A stretch of DNA of 64,000 nt, from the NCBI RefSeq assembly GCF_014356525.2, contig NC_052518.1, positions 26,127,160 to 26,191,159 of the forward strand, written 5' to 3'. Numbering within the stretch: the stretch's first letter is position 1; each line of letters begins with the position of its first letter. The position numbers and the translations under genes were made by a program. The notes below the pieces were generated by a model that saw only the letters and a program-made list of their open reading frames with translations, had not been told where the DNA came from and did not search any database. This DNA comes from Nilaparvata lugens. Lineage: Eukaryota; Arthropoda; Insecta; Hemiptera; Delphacidae. Of this stretch, positions 12,801-25,900 are shown piece by piece.

Positions 12801-15800
12801 TGCGTGAGTTCCTGGAATATTTTATTGCACTATAAATTCGGAATTTTGTTCAATAAATATAACAAGTAGGAATTAGATAATTGCACTATAACATGATCCT
12901 TTCCATAAGTATGCTTCATATTAGACGGATTCTTTAGAAGAAAATTACTGATTCCCTTGAAGTTTGTTTTTCATAACTTATTTAGATTTTCAAGGCTTCA
13001 AACTCAAATAACCTATGTGAAAGCACTACTGGACATGAGAGCGCATCAGAATTTTAGTTTTGTCCAGCCATGCTGGACAGCAGAGTTGAGGTGTCGATTG
13101 TAATGCAGTAAATTACGAGTGGATTGGGAAAATGGTGCTGTCCAGTGTGACTGGACAGGAGAGCTTCTGGGCCACATTCATGTTAAATTTAACGAGCGCA
13201 AAGGGTTATTGCACTATCAATTAGTAATTTTGTTCAATAAATATGTCAAGTAGGAATTAAATAATTGCACTGTAACATGATCCTTTCCATGAATATGCTT
13301 CATACTAGACGGATTCTTTAGAAGCAAATTACTGATGCGCTCCAAAAAAAGTAATTCCCTTGAAGTTTGTTTTTCATAAGTTATTTAGATTTTCAAGTCT
13401 TCAAACTCGAATAACCTATGTGAAAGATCACTCGCTATGATAATTGCAACACTCCTTGATTGAACTGATGACTTGAACGACAGTTGATTTCAGTCATTCA
13501 AAAAGTATTGACGTTTTTTCTCTAGGTGGAGTCCATACAAAAGTATTCTCAAGCTATACGTTACATTATGTTATATTTATAATAATAAATAGAACAATAT
13601 AACTTCAACCCCTCAGCACAGTCTGAAACAGCCCATATCAAGAGAAACAGCCCATGTATTTAAATGTCAAGAGAAAAGAATGGAATTGAACAGAAAAATA
13701 TGGTGTTTTTTCCTTCTTGTCTTCGTAATAATTATTGAAAACCGATCAGTTGCTGAAGCTTCAGAAGGGGATACTATTATTTAAAATCCAATTGTACATT
13801 TAGAACAACCCACTTGAAAGATGCCATTTCGGAACCGACATATTACTATCTAATTGGAGAATGTTTAAATATTATCAACAATTAAATCAAAAAGCCTATT
13901 TTGACTCACTCTATATCACGTTTATGATATAAACACACAACACATTTCGAGACAGTTCTTAGGGAATGACGGTCATGAAGGTAATTCATAGTCTCATGTT
14001 TTTTTGTATGGATTTAACCTTATGGTTTGTGATTCAAATAGGCTTGATTCAGGTAGCTGAAAGAGAAAAAAATTATTGATAAATTCTTACCGGCATCTCC
14101 ACAATGAACTGTGAACATGTTCTGTTTTTGAAGGTAGGCCTTTTTCAATCCCATTCCTTTGCTTGTTACTTTGCTGGCATCTGACTTGAAAAGCGGCAAA
14201 ATTGGACCTTGAGCTTTGTTCTTTCCTACTTTCTGTACTGTTTCAACGACCACTGAAGACGTTTCTTGAGCTCCTCTCTCGGCTAAGTTGTCACCTAAAA
14301 TAAAAACAATTTTTCAAATTTTCAACACATTCACAACTAAGTTGTCACCTGAAGCAAAAACAATTTTTCAAGATGTATTATACACATATACCTTAAAATT
14401 CGAGACAAAAGAATTGTAGCTCAATTTCTATTTATTTTGGATTTCAGTAAAACGTGTTCGCTTAAATTACATTAGACAAGATGATTATTTAATAATCCTA
14501 CATGCATGGCTTGATGCAGGATAAAAAATAATATGTTTTCATGGAGAACTCATGATTCCATGAATCAAAAGTTTTTTAATATTTTTTACTCATTAATCAC
14601 ATTAACTGGAAGAAGAGACCAGTATGTACTGGTCCAGAACTTATTTCCACTAGGTTATGCACTTGTTATCAAAAACAAAAAAATCAAATATATAAATTTA
14701 TTTGGGCTATTGTATTTTTTATCATCATTAGACCAATCACTAATAATTGGATAATCAGACCATAGCATTTATAGTGTAGTATATTTTTAAATTTAATGAA
14801 AAATTCATGATTCAGCTTTAGAGCCATCACATTTACAAGATTACCTAACACATTGCTTTATCATGAGAGTTTGCAGTCTAGAAAGTCTCTTTGAAAATTG
14901 TATTAATAATAAATAAATTGAAAGAAACATCAAGCAACTACAATACAGATACAGATCAACACATATTCGAATACATTTATAGCAGTAATTATTTTTTGAT
15001 ATTCAAAATCGCCTTTATAATAAATCTTTATATTTTCAATTTAATATCCTTAATTTACCTTGAAGTCAATGAATGAGAATTTGAAAACTAACATTATAGG
15101 CTGACGATTCCAATATTAAAATAATTATTGAGATGAATGAAGTAAAAGTTGTAAAATCCTACTATGAACGTTGTCGTTATTGAGTTGCATGTGGGCTTTT
15201 GTATCAAAGTCAAATCAATAAACAGTTTTTTTTTAGATTTTTCAGCTTTTCCCTCCCCAAAGAAAAATCCCTTTGTAATTTTTTATTATGAAGAAAGAAG
15301 CGATTTCGATGGAAAGAACATTACATATTAAAATGAAGAAAAAGTCCAAAATATTAAATAGGATTGACTTATTTGTTTAAGAATTAAACCATTCAACACT
15401 TCCTCATATTTGTATCCAGAAGCTATTCACGTATTTCGATATTTTCGTATTCAAAGGTTTTACATGATGATTGAACCAACTACCATGTCTTTGAAATTGT
15501 AATCTGTTTTGTCCTGAAATTGACAAAATCTCACAAGTATGATTGAATATTTGAATAATCAAATATAAATAGTGTTTGCCATATTTGTATCCAGAAGCTG
15601 CTATTCATGCTTCAAAGTTTGAATATGAAAATAGCTGAAGACATGAATAGCCTGTCAATAAAAGTATGACAAAATGATAAAATTTTCAATGGGAATTTAT
15701 TGTGAGTGATATATGAATTATTGTTGTTTAAATATTGTTAAAATGAAGCAAATTTCTACTAACCTGTACAGGTTACTTTGAAAGGCGAGCCTACAATGTG

Positions 15801-18800
15801 GTATCCGTTGTATTTCAAACTGATGTAATAGTCTCCTGGGACCAAGGGCGTGTAGCGAACTTTGTAGCCTTCTTCGACTTCAGTGCAGTCCATGGAGACC
15901 TTAGATGGACCATCGATTGTGACTGCCAGTGTGCCAGCGCCCGCGTTGCATGTGTCAACCATGAAATCGGTTTTTTGTCCTAAAAGTCACAGCTAGAATT
16001 AGTCGAATTAGTCGACTATTAACACTAGTTTTGTTTTGAAATTGACAAATTTCACAGGTAAGGTGAGTGGTTCAATTTGAAATTGTAATCGATTTTCTCT
16101 TGAAAGTGACAAATAAAACAAAAATAATATTAGTGAAATGATAGAGAATTTGAATAATTTTTTGGTCCTGAAAATGACAAATTTGCTAAGTACTGTAATA
16201 TTTGTGGTATAATTGAGAATTTAAATAGGGGTTTCTCCTGAATATAACACAATTACACAGGTGGGGTAATATCAACCAGGAATTTAACCTAAACGTTGAA
16301 TTTCACAAGGTTTAGTAATATTTTTAATTATTATATATTTTTTTAATAATAATTTAATTATTATTATTGGAATAATTAATAAGTTTTCTCTTAATTATTT
16401 TCTGAATAATCGTAAGATATTGGAAGTACATCTTGACATATATCAGATAGAGAGTGCAAGTGCATTGATTCCGTTAAAGAAGTCACTTAGAATATTATGA
16501 AATTTATAATTATTGTTAATCCCAATATGTTACTGATGCATCGAATAATTGTTGATTTCTATAAGTTGAAGTAGGCTACCTAGAGAGCAGAAAAGTTTTG
16601 TTTTCAACAAACCTGTTTTGACATCTCCAAGACCATTTCCACTAGCATGCACTGCGGCGGGATCAGCATCCTCCTTGCCAACCTTGATCCTGAAGGGAGA
16701 TCCCGGGATGTGGACACCATTGAACTTGCAGTGGATGTTGTGGATGCCGTTTTCTCGCGGCATGAATCGGATCGAGTAAGTGTCACCATCAATCGCTTGA
16801 ATAAAGCAATCGTCTTCGGCACCCGAAGGTGAGACGATCTGTCAATTACGAAAAAAGGCGATTCAATCACAAAGTCCTGTTTTTGGCAAATTTTAAAGTA
16901 GTAGACTCTTAACTATACCTTACAAAATATCGAAAGAGGAGTTTGATGATAAGTTCTGTTTTAGGAAATAAGAAGTAGGCCTAACTAATACAGAAGTAAA
17001 CTCTCAACTATATTAATCTCAGAAAATATGTCAAAAATGAGTCCTGTTTTTAGGAAATATTATATTCTTCACAATATTCGTCTAAAGAATATTATAGGAA
17101 ATATTATTTTACTGTCTGAAGGTTTAATTCTATTGAAATTTATTTTATCATATTTTTTAGAAATTCTTCTCTATTCAAATAATTAATCTTACTGTATTTT
17201 TTAATTGGTATATTGGGTGGACTTGAAGCAAATAAAAACGTTATCCTTATGGGTGATATAAATATAAATTTGAACCTGACTACCTATATTTCTAACGATT
17301 ATTTCAATATTATGTCTTCTAACGGCTTCATTTCCTACATCAATAAGCCAACAAGAGTTAGTAATCAGTCACAATCGTGCATAGATCACATATTTTTCAG
17401 AAATAATTCACTGGTGCACTCATTTGAACATAAATTAGTAGCCCATTTGAAAAATGCAACTTCTAAAATCAAATCATCAAACAGAAATAGGCCACTGAAA
17501 AACTGGATTACCCCTGGACTTACCTAGAGCTATCCAAACTAGAAACAAAATGCATAAAAAACTTTCAAAGCAACCTTACAATATTGAACTCAAAGAAAAC
17601 TATACTCGCTATAAAACCTTCTTGAATAAATTACTAAAAGAAACTAAGATCAATTACTGTAGGAATAAATTAGACCGGAGTAAGGGAAATGCTAGGAAGA
17701 CATGGGATACGATTAACGAAGTACTTGACATAAAACGTAAAACTTTAAAGCCAGATATTGATCCTGAAATCTTAAATAAACACTTTTCATCTGTAGGAAA
17801 TAAATTGGCAGAAAAACTAAGGCATGATAACCCTAGCCTTCCCTTTCCAGCCCGGCTAAATTATCGCCCTTCACAAACAAACTTTCAAGACTCTTTTTTC
17901 TTATTCCCGACAAATGAAGAAGAAATAATCCAAACAATAAATGAACTGAAAACTAACTCATCTCCAGGTATTAATAACATTAATAATAGCTGTCTAAAAA
18001 AATAGCCCATTTGATTGCAATGTCATTAAAAATTATAATTAACAAATGCTTTGAAAAGGGTTTCTTCCCAAAGGAATTCAAAATCGCCAAAATTATCCCA
18101 CTCCACAAGTCTGGTGACACCAAAAATCCTACAAACTACCGTCTGATTAGTCTACCTAGTGGTTTATCAAAAGTTATGGAGAAACTTATTAAAAAGCGTT
18201 TGATGCTATATTTGAAGGAGAAAAATGTGATTCACCCTAATCAATTCGGTTTCCAAGAGGGGAAAAGCACGGAGGACGCAATTTCATTTTTAGTTAAAAC
18301 TGTAACAAATAATTTCACTCTCAGTAGAAAATCAATTGCAATATTCATCGATCTAAGTAAAGCTTTTGATATCATTCCACACTCAAAACTTTTAGAGAAG
18401 CTCAACCACATCGGTATCCGCGGTTTGCCATTAAAACTCTTTTCAAGCTACCTTGAGGGACGAACGGAAATTTTATCTATCGACAATAAAACCAGTATTG
18501 AACATCTTTTTGACTACGGCTTAGCTCAAGAAACCGTCCTATCCCCCATCCTGTTCCTAATATATATAAACGATCTCCCAAGCATAAACATTCAAAATGG
18601 CCAAGCAATCTCCTTCGCTGATGATACCATGCTAATCTTTTCAGGTAATAAGTGGGAGGAAACTAGAGCTGCAGCTGAGAGAGGAATCGCAGATGTCAAA
18701 GCTTGGCTTGACTACCATACCTTAACATTGAATCATAAAAAGTCTTCTTTCATGACATTTACTCCCAATGCTGCCACTCAACCAATTACTCAAATGTCTA

Positions 18801-19919
18801 TAAAAATCCACAAGACTGGCTGCATTAATTTAGTCTCACCTAATACAAGTTGTAACTGTCCTGCCTTGGAGAACTCAAAATCTGTTAAATATTTGGGGGT
18901 ATTGATTGACCGGCATTTGAGGTGGGATTGCCAAATTCAATCGTTATGCAATAAGACCAAGTATTTAACAAACAAATTCTATAAAATAAGTCAATTAAAA
19001 CTGCCAAATCTTTCTATGATGATCTATTTTGCATACGCTCAATCTGTTCTACAGTATGGAATAAGAGTGTGGGGTGGTGCAGCTAAACAACACATTAAAA
19101 AAATTTTCAACATACAGAAACACATTATTAAGGTTGCACTAGGCAGGACAAGGCTGTACCCGACTCAAACTCTTTTTCAGGAAACAAATATTCTCACAAT
19201 CAAACAGTTATACATAAAGAATCTAATATTGTACATAAATAAAAACAGGAACCTTTTCAACATCCGAATCACACCCTACAACACTCGTCAAACATTTAGA
19301 ACATCAAACTTAACCCAAACTAATTTACAAAATTTTAGGATGCAATTCCCCTATCTGTGTGATAAACTGGTAAATACCGTTCCGTAGGACTTTCTCTCAT
19401 GCTGTTCAATGAATATATTAAAAAAAGGAAACTTCAGATGGATTAAAACGTCTACAGACTTATATGGAGACATAACTTAAGGCATTAGTACAGTAATTTA
19501 CGTAATATAAGTTGTTTAGCAGTATGGTTCATGTTTTGGGGTATTGGCTTAAGAACATGTAGGCAAGTTTATCCTTTAAGAAGGGTAAATGCTCTAGGGC
19601 AAAGTATTGAGATATTTTTCTCCCAATTAGTATTAGTTTCTTTGATCTGTCGTCATTCTAGTAGTTTCTTTTCTCTCTTTTGTCAACATATTTATTAATC
19701 TTACTATAGTTTCTTTAGTTTTTCAAACCTCTTGTTCTTCTTATTTTGCTTACCGTAGTTGTTTTTCACATTTTTTGTAATTTCTTGTTTGTATTTTTCC
19801 TTAGGCTCACGATCAGAGGAAAGTCATGTGATCCATTTGATTCTTTTTATATTTTTATGATGTATACAAATTATTTCGTGTTTTTTTCAATTGTTGTGAA
19901 AGTGAAAAAGAATAAATAA

Positions 19920-19977
<58 letters not shown>

Positions 19978-22900
19978 GTTGGATCACGTAAAAATATAAT
20001 TGACTAATTAATTAGGTGAGAAATATACGTTATTCAAGTGAATTGTATTGGTATGAACAAACCTTTCCATCCAACTCTCCCTTGGCGCCGTTCTTACGGA
20101 TCAAAAACTGAGCTGGAGTCTCGACCTTGACACCGGTGGTGGGGAATTGAGCCACTTCCAGTTTGTGGGCATCACCCACTGCAGGCGAAATGAAAAGCTT
20201 GTACGGAGAATCAGGTATGTGCTGGTCATTGAACTTGATACCCACTCGGTACTCGCCTATAATTGAGAAAAACAATAATCCAACAATTACTATTTTTCTC
20301 CAATTGATTCATTATTAAAAGGAATTTCGAGGGAAAATTGAGAATCAGGGTTCAAGGTGCATCAAAATGAGGTGAGATAAGATATTTATTGACAATTGTT
20401 ACAAGGATGTTGCCTATGATAGCATTCACAAAAAATTGACAATTAAATCAAACTTAAGAAATAAATAATTATTCAACAGTTCCGCATCATTATTAATCAA
20501 CTACAAATATCAAAGAGAATAATATTGTATACATTAAGCCATCAAAATATACTAGATCACATTAGTATACTAGAGGAAAGAAAAGTTGTTATTTGCATCC
20601 ATGTGGAATATAACTTATCATCATGAAAGTATATCATGAAAAATTAAACTTCATAATACAATACAATAGAGGGTAGATGAAATAGGTAAGAAATAAACTA
20701 TGAAGGAGGTTCTATCATAAAACATTGTGATCAGATTTTCAATAAAAGAAGGTAAGCTAAGTAATTATGAAATTGTACATGAAATAGGAGCGATGAAATG
20801 AGAGCATGAATTCACCAAACCCTGCCAATCATAATGACCTTATTCTAATGTATCATATATTAATGATGACAGAAGCCTCGATTTAAACAAATAGAGGCTT
20901 GGTGAGAAAATCAACTCAGGTGATAGATTGTTCCACAGTCGGGACGCTACTACAGTGAAAGAGGAGTTATACATAACTGTGCGGTGGAGTGGAATTTGTA
21001 GGAAATACTGGTGCTGCCGAGTGTTTTAGTGGTATACGCAAGAGGGGTGAATCTCTCTTTCAGATACTGCGGACCCTTGCCCTTGACATCTAAGTGATAT
21101 GCAAGACATAATATGACAAATTCAAAGTATTTTTGGGATAAGCGATCTTGTAGATTTTGTCTTTTAAATCATTCTCATTTTCAAGATCTAATCGACATTG
21201 AGGGAAGCTATCTTGTTAAATTTCAATTTCAAATCATTTGCGTTTTTCGGACGACACAATCAGAAGCAAGCAAATGTTTTAAACCCTACTTTCCCATATT
21301 ACGGTACTAACCTACTTCTCACATGAGATACCGGTATTTCTTAAAAAGTGTCAGCCGATGAAAGTATTGATATTATGATGGAGAATAAGATATAAATATT
21401 TTTTCATAGAGTAAAATAATATCTTGTTGGAGAAGAATGTTCAAAATTATTTTCTCACAAGTGATTAGTATGTAAATTATCATTTTGGATAAAGACTTTT
21501 TTAATAGCTCTTAGATTGACTTACATTGCACTAAAGGCATTATTGTAGCTTGACTTATAAATTTAGCCTCTTTTCAAGCACTTGTTGGCATTTTAAAACG
21601 ATAATTCATTCACTTGAAAAATAATAATGACATATTATAATAGTGTCATTATGGTGAATCAACATTCATCAAATGAGATTACTGAAACAATTTTTTTATT
21701 TTAGCTATGTTGTAACTTTATGTTGAAAAATAATGCTTGTGTGAATAAACTGAAACATAGGCTAGACATATTTCAAGCTTGGGCAAGAGTAATAAATGTT
21801 GTCTTCCAAGTTCATTGATGTTGTTTTGTCTATAAAAACTAAGTTCACTGAAGAATACAAACTACCTATTTTCATGCTTTTTCTCGATCTATCAATGACT
21901 TGGGAAGAAAACTAATCATTAGGCAGTTCTAATTTCAATAAAGTAGGCCAACTCTTATTGGTGCTATCAAAATCAATGGAAAGGAAACTGAACTGTATCT
22001 TCAAAATAATTCCCAAACTACATAATAACGCTGAGCATAAGAAGCGAAGAATGTTTACTTATATTTTACATAGTTTTGGCTGTTCACCAATTTCTTTCAA
22101 GTTGTAGTTCCTCAAATAACTTTTTGTTGGCTTACAAATCTTGGCAAAGTCTTCAATTTATTTAAAGAGAATATTTATAAATACTAAGCAAGAAGAGAAA
22201 ATTCATTCAATGTTTGACCTGCTTCAGGAATGAATCATAACTTGACATGCTCAATAGCAGCTATAAGGTAAGCTCAGCATTAGCTTCACATTTGAAAGTT
22301 ATTCCAAGAATTTTAGCTGACTGCTAATAATATCTTTCTGCTACACCCGAAGTTGCTCGAATGCTTATGTTAGCATATGGAGTGTACTTATCTGTTTTCT
22401 GTGAATACGTTAACAACTTGACCCAGATTCAAAATCTATAATTGTGAAATTATCAGATAAGTTTATATCACTAATTTCCTTTGATGTATCATGAATGTAT
22501 AAACTATCTCATGGTATCTATTATATTTATATTGAATTATTATGGTTATCATATCATACTATGATTTGGGAGTTATTGATTATTCGTGAAGGGGAATTTT
22601 TTACACAATCTGAAGATTACATCATAATAGATGAAGAAAAATTATAATATATGAGATAATTCTCAGTCTATCAATAGGTAAGTATTAAATTTGCTCAACA
22701 TTTAATTCAAAATATCTTAGAATAGAAAACTTCCCAATTGTCTAGTACATCCAGTGATCGCTTTATTACTTCTATGTCAGCCCTTTTTAACCATCATTTC
22801 ACAAGTTTCTATATTTCAAGTAAAAAATATTGATTTATTATTTATAATAACTATTATTGTCCAATTTAATTTTATGGAAATCACAAACAGTAGTATTCCT

Positions 22901-25900
22901 GACAGTATTTCCTGTCATCTTTGTATCTTATAACGGCCTAATGTTTCCCTATGAGATTCTATCTTTTTTATCGTGAAACGCCTTATAATAACAATAATAT
23001 CTCAAACTAGATACCCTAAACCCCAACACTACCAAGAATTTTTTTAATCTCTAAAATTCTAACGACAGTATATTCTATTGAAATCGATTCCTATGTTCAA
23101 ACTGTAATCATTTATATATTTCATTATTTGATATAAATGTTTTAGTAAAGCATAATGTAAGTTTTTATTCTATAGATTCAATAAGTTTTATTATAAAAGT
23201 CTATATGTTATAAGTTATAGTGATGAAACAGGTGGTCAGCACTAGTGACCACCACACTAAGTTTGAAAAAGATGGTTAGCAGGTGTGACTCACAGGCCGC
23301 AAACAGTTATAAATTATAGTTTTTATAAGTTTTTTTCTATATAAAGTCAATACGTTTTTAGTCCATGACCTCCTCCATAAGTGGATATTTAAAAGTTTAA
23401 AGATATACACAAGACATTTTTCCAACCTTACTAAGGACACAAATTGAAAACCAAAATTTGAAGTAGAATACCGTAGAAAAATTTGCGAACTACACTCCAG
23501 GATTTGAATGAAGGCATCAGACTATTTATTTTCATTAAATTACTGAATAGGAAATCGGAATGATTCTGTCATTCACACTGTTCAATAGAAGATCTAGTTG
23601 ATTGAGAAATGCAACGAATTGATTAAGAAATGCGATGAATAAACGGTCCCGTAGAATTGATTAAGCAATGCATTGACAGAGATTACCTTGATCATGTTGG
23701 GGATTGTCGTCACCTAACACAATCTGTTGGGAGACTTTGTAAGTGTGAAGTTTCTGGGCATTGTACTCGCCCATGGCGGTTAATCATTCAACAAAAACAA
23801 TAGACCAGCTGACAAGGCAATAAATCAGACGCTCCTCAACGCGAATCACTAACTAGAAGCACTGCCATCTGCCAACTTCAATCCAGCACAGTTCTCTCCT
23901 CTCTCCTCCCATTTCCCTATTCCTGGTTCCTCCCACTTCCAAAGCTCTTTTCCTCCCTCCCCCTCCACTTCATGACCACCCACTACCACCTGCTTGTCTA
24001 AAGATAAACACTCCATTTGATAACTCAATATTTCCGATTCAAAACTTGCCAAATATAGATCATCTTGATCTTCATCATCGATGGAAAAGTCAATCCAACT
24101 CGTACGATAGCGCGAAAAAATTGAAGAACAAACATCAATTTGAAATATTCAAAAAATGTATGGATTTAGATTGGATTAAAAATTTTCATTCATTGATTCA
24201 CATACATACTCAAAGAAAGCTGTAAAATGCATCATAGTTCATCTCGTACTAAAAGATCTATTTATATAATTTACTAGCCTACTAATCGACTAAATCAAAC
24301 AATCAGAAAATATTTATTATTAATGTATTTTTATTCAGTTTTATAAGGCTACTTGATAGCTCCTTTATAAAATTACTAGTACCCTTTCTGCTTTTTTTTT
24401 AAATATAAACGTTTTTGGCCAATTAGGCCATTATACTATCCAAATGAGAAATATCCGTTTGGACACTTGATAATGGCATAATTGACCGAAACCGGTCGTG
24501 TCTTTTAAAAATGTATAAAGCCCTATCATTAGATGATTGAATCGATAATAAAGGGCTGTTATTATTAGATTTAATGTATAAAGAGTTATTAATTCTGATA
24601 GTTGATATACTATTTTATAAATTTGTATTAGAACACACAATCCAAGGAAGTAAAAATAATAATAACAATTCATCCGAAATAAGATAGGTACTAATTAATC
24701 TATTTTTTTGAATGGAAATGTAAGATAATAGATGGACGATCAATGTAATACTAGGATCAATATGCTTGTGGTAGCCACTGAAAACTAAAAAATTGGATTA
24801 TCGTATAATGAAATATACGGGATTCATATTCGATAAAAAACTCTCAGCTTCAAAATAACATGATATAATTCGTATATACGTTATGCGTATAAATTATTAC
24901 ATATAAATATGGATTATATTTTCATTAGGATTATATATAAATTTAATAAGAAAAAACTAGACCTTCCATTAAGCGAGACTTGACAAGCAAGAAACCCCTG
25001 AACATTCATTTGATGGATGCTTTAAATTATAATGAATCTAACTTGATGTCAGAATGAATTATTTTCGGTTTATTTATTAACAGTTGGAGAGTCGTTGAAC
25101 AGATGAACATCTTCGTACACTTACTTGACAAATTCACACACTTAAAAAAGCTCGCGCAAAAAACAGTGATAATAATGAATTTATAGTTCAACAGATTCAT
25201 CATGTCAATGATTTTTATTATCACAGCCATTTTTTCATTTTCAGATAACTTTATTCATTCATGTTTTCGTCAATTCAGACTCACTGATAATGTTTTCATA
25301 TTCTATAATATTCCTTGTGAATAGATTGTGGCAGGTCTGTGGATACGCAGATGACTTGGTCATAATAGCAAGAACTGTGCCGGCCTTGAGAGAAGCTTTC
25401 ACTCTACTGGTGAACAATAGTGTGCCAATGGGTTTGAAAATCAATGAGGCCAAGACAAAGTATTTAAGAGTGTCACCAGCCGTAGTTAGGGGAGCTACTA
25501 GAAATATGAAAATTGGACCCTACACATTTCAGCAGGTGGATGACTTTGTATACCTGGGAACGCTTGTGACAAGTAGTGGTAAGATCACAGCTGAGATACA
25601 AAATAGAATAATGGCAGGTAACAGGTCATTCTATGCAAGTATAAAGTTATTCAAGTCTCGACTACTATCAAGAGCTACAAAGGTGAAGTTGTATAAGGCA
25701 TTAGTCAGGCCTGTAGTATGCTATGGCTCTGAGACTTGGGTACTTAATGCTGGTGACATGGAAAGGCTACGAATTTTTGAAAGAAAGGTGATAAGAAGGA
25801 TCCTTGGCCCTGTGTGTGAAAATGGACACTGGAAACGGAGAAAAAATTGTGAAATTGAGCGTTTCTTGGGCAGTGAGGATATCGTCAGATTTATCAAGGC

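Larger units (their letters stand above)
9839..14090 (-). other. cher: Last filamin intron, 4.25 kb
   Basis: Phase 1 intron, donor GTAAGA. It holds the hairpin cluster at 12321-12664 and a pair of direct repeats of about 200 bp (12826-13025 and about 13207-13428). The rest is AT-rich, and I see no gene or RNA in it. Confidence 0.85.
17190..19977 (+). mobile_element. 5'-truncated non-LTR retrotransposon (Jockey/CR1-like)
   Basis: The element lacks its 5' half. It starts within the endonuclease domain, continues through a reverse transcriptase and about 520 bases of 3' untranslated sequence, and ends in an (ATT)n tail at about 19917-19977. Its orientation is opposite to filamin. Non-LTR elements usually lose 5' sequence at insertion and end in A-rich or short tandem tails, and both fit here. 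The exact 5' junction and target duplication could not be placed. Confidence 0.85.
16839..20062 (-). other. cher: Filamin phase 0 intron with LINE insertion, 3.2 kb
   Basis: Donor GTTTGT after the codon AAG at 20065-20063, acceptor ending at 16839. Most of its length is the plus-strand LINE (about 17190-19977). Without it the intron would be only a few hundred bases. Confidence 0.9.

Noticed and set aside
16604..16870. 88-residue minus-strand frame overlapping the repeat 22 exon
   Set aside because: It is in a different frame from the filamin coding frame and crosses both splice sites. The filamin frame explains the sequence.
20345..21075. Possible retroelement remnant on the minus strand
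   Set aside because: The composition suggests a transposon, but I found no diagnostic motif, ends or frame, so it is mentioned only in the intron entry.
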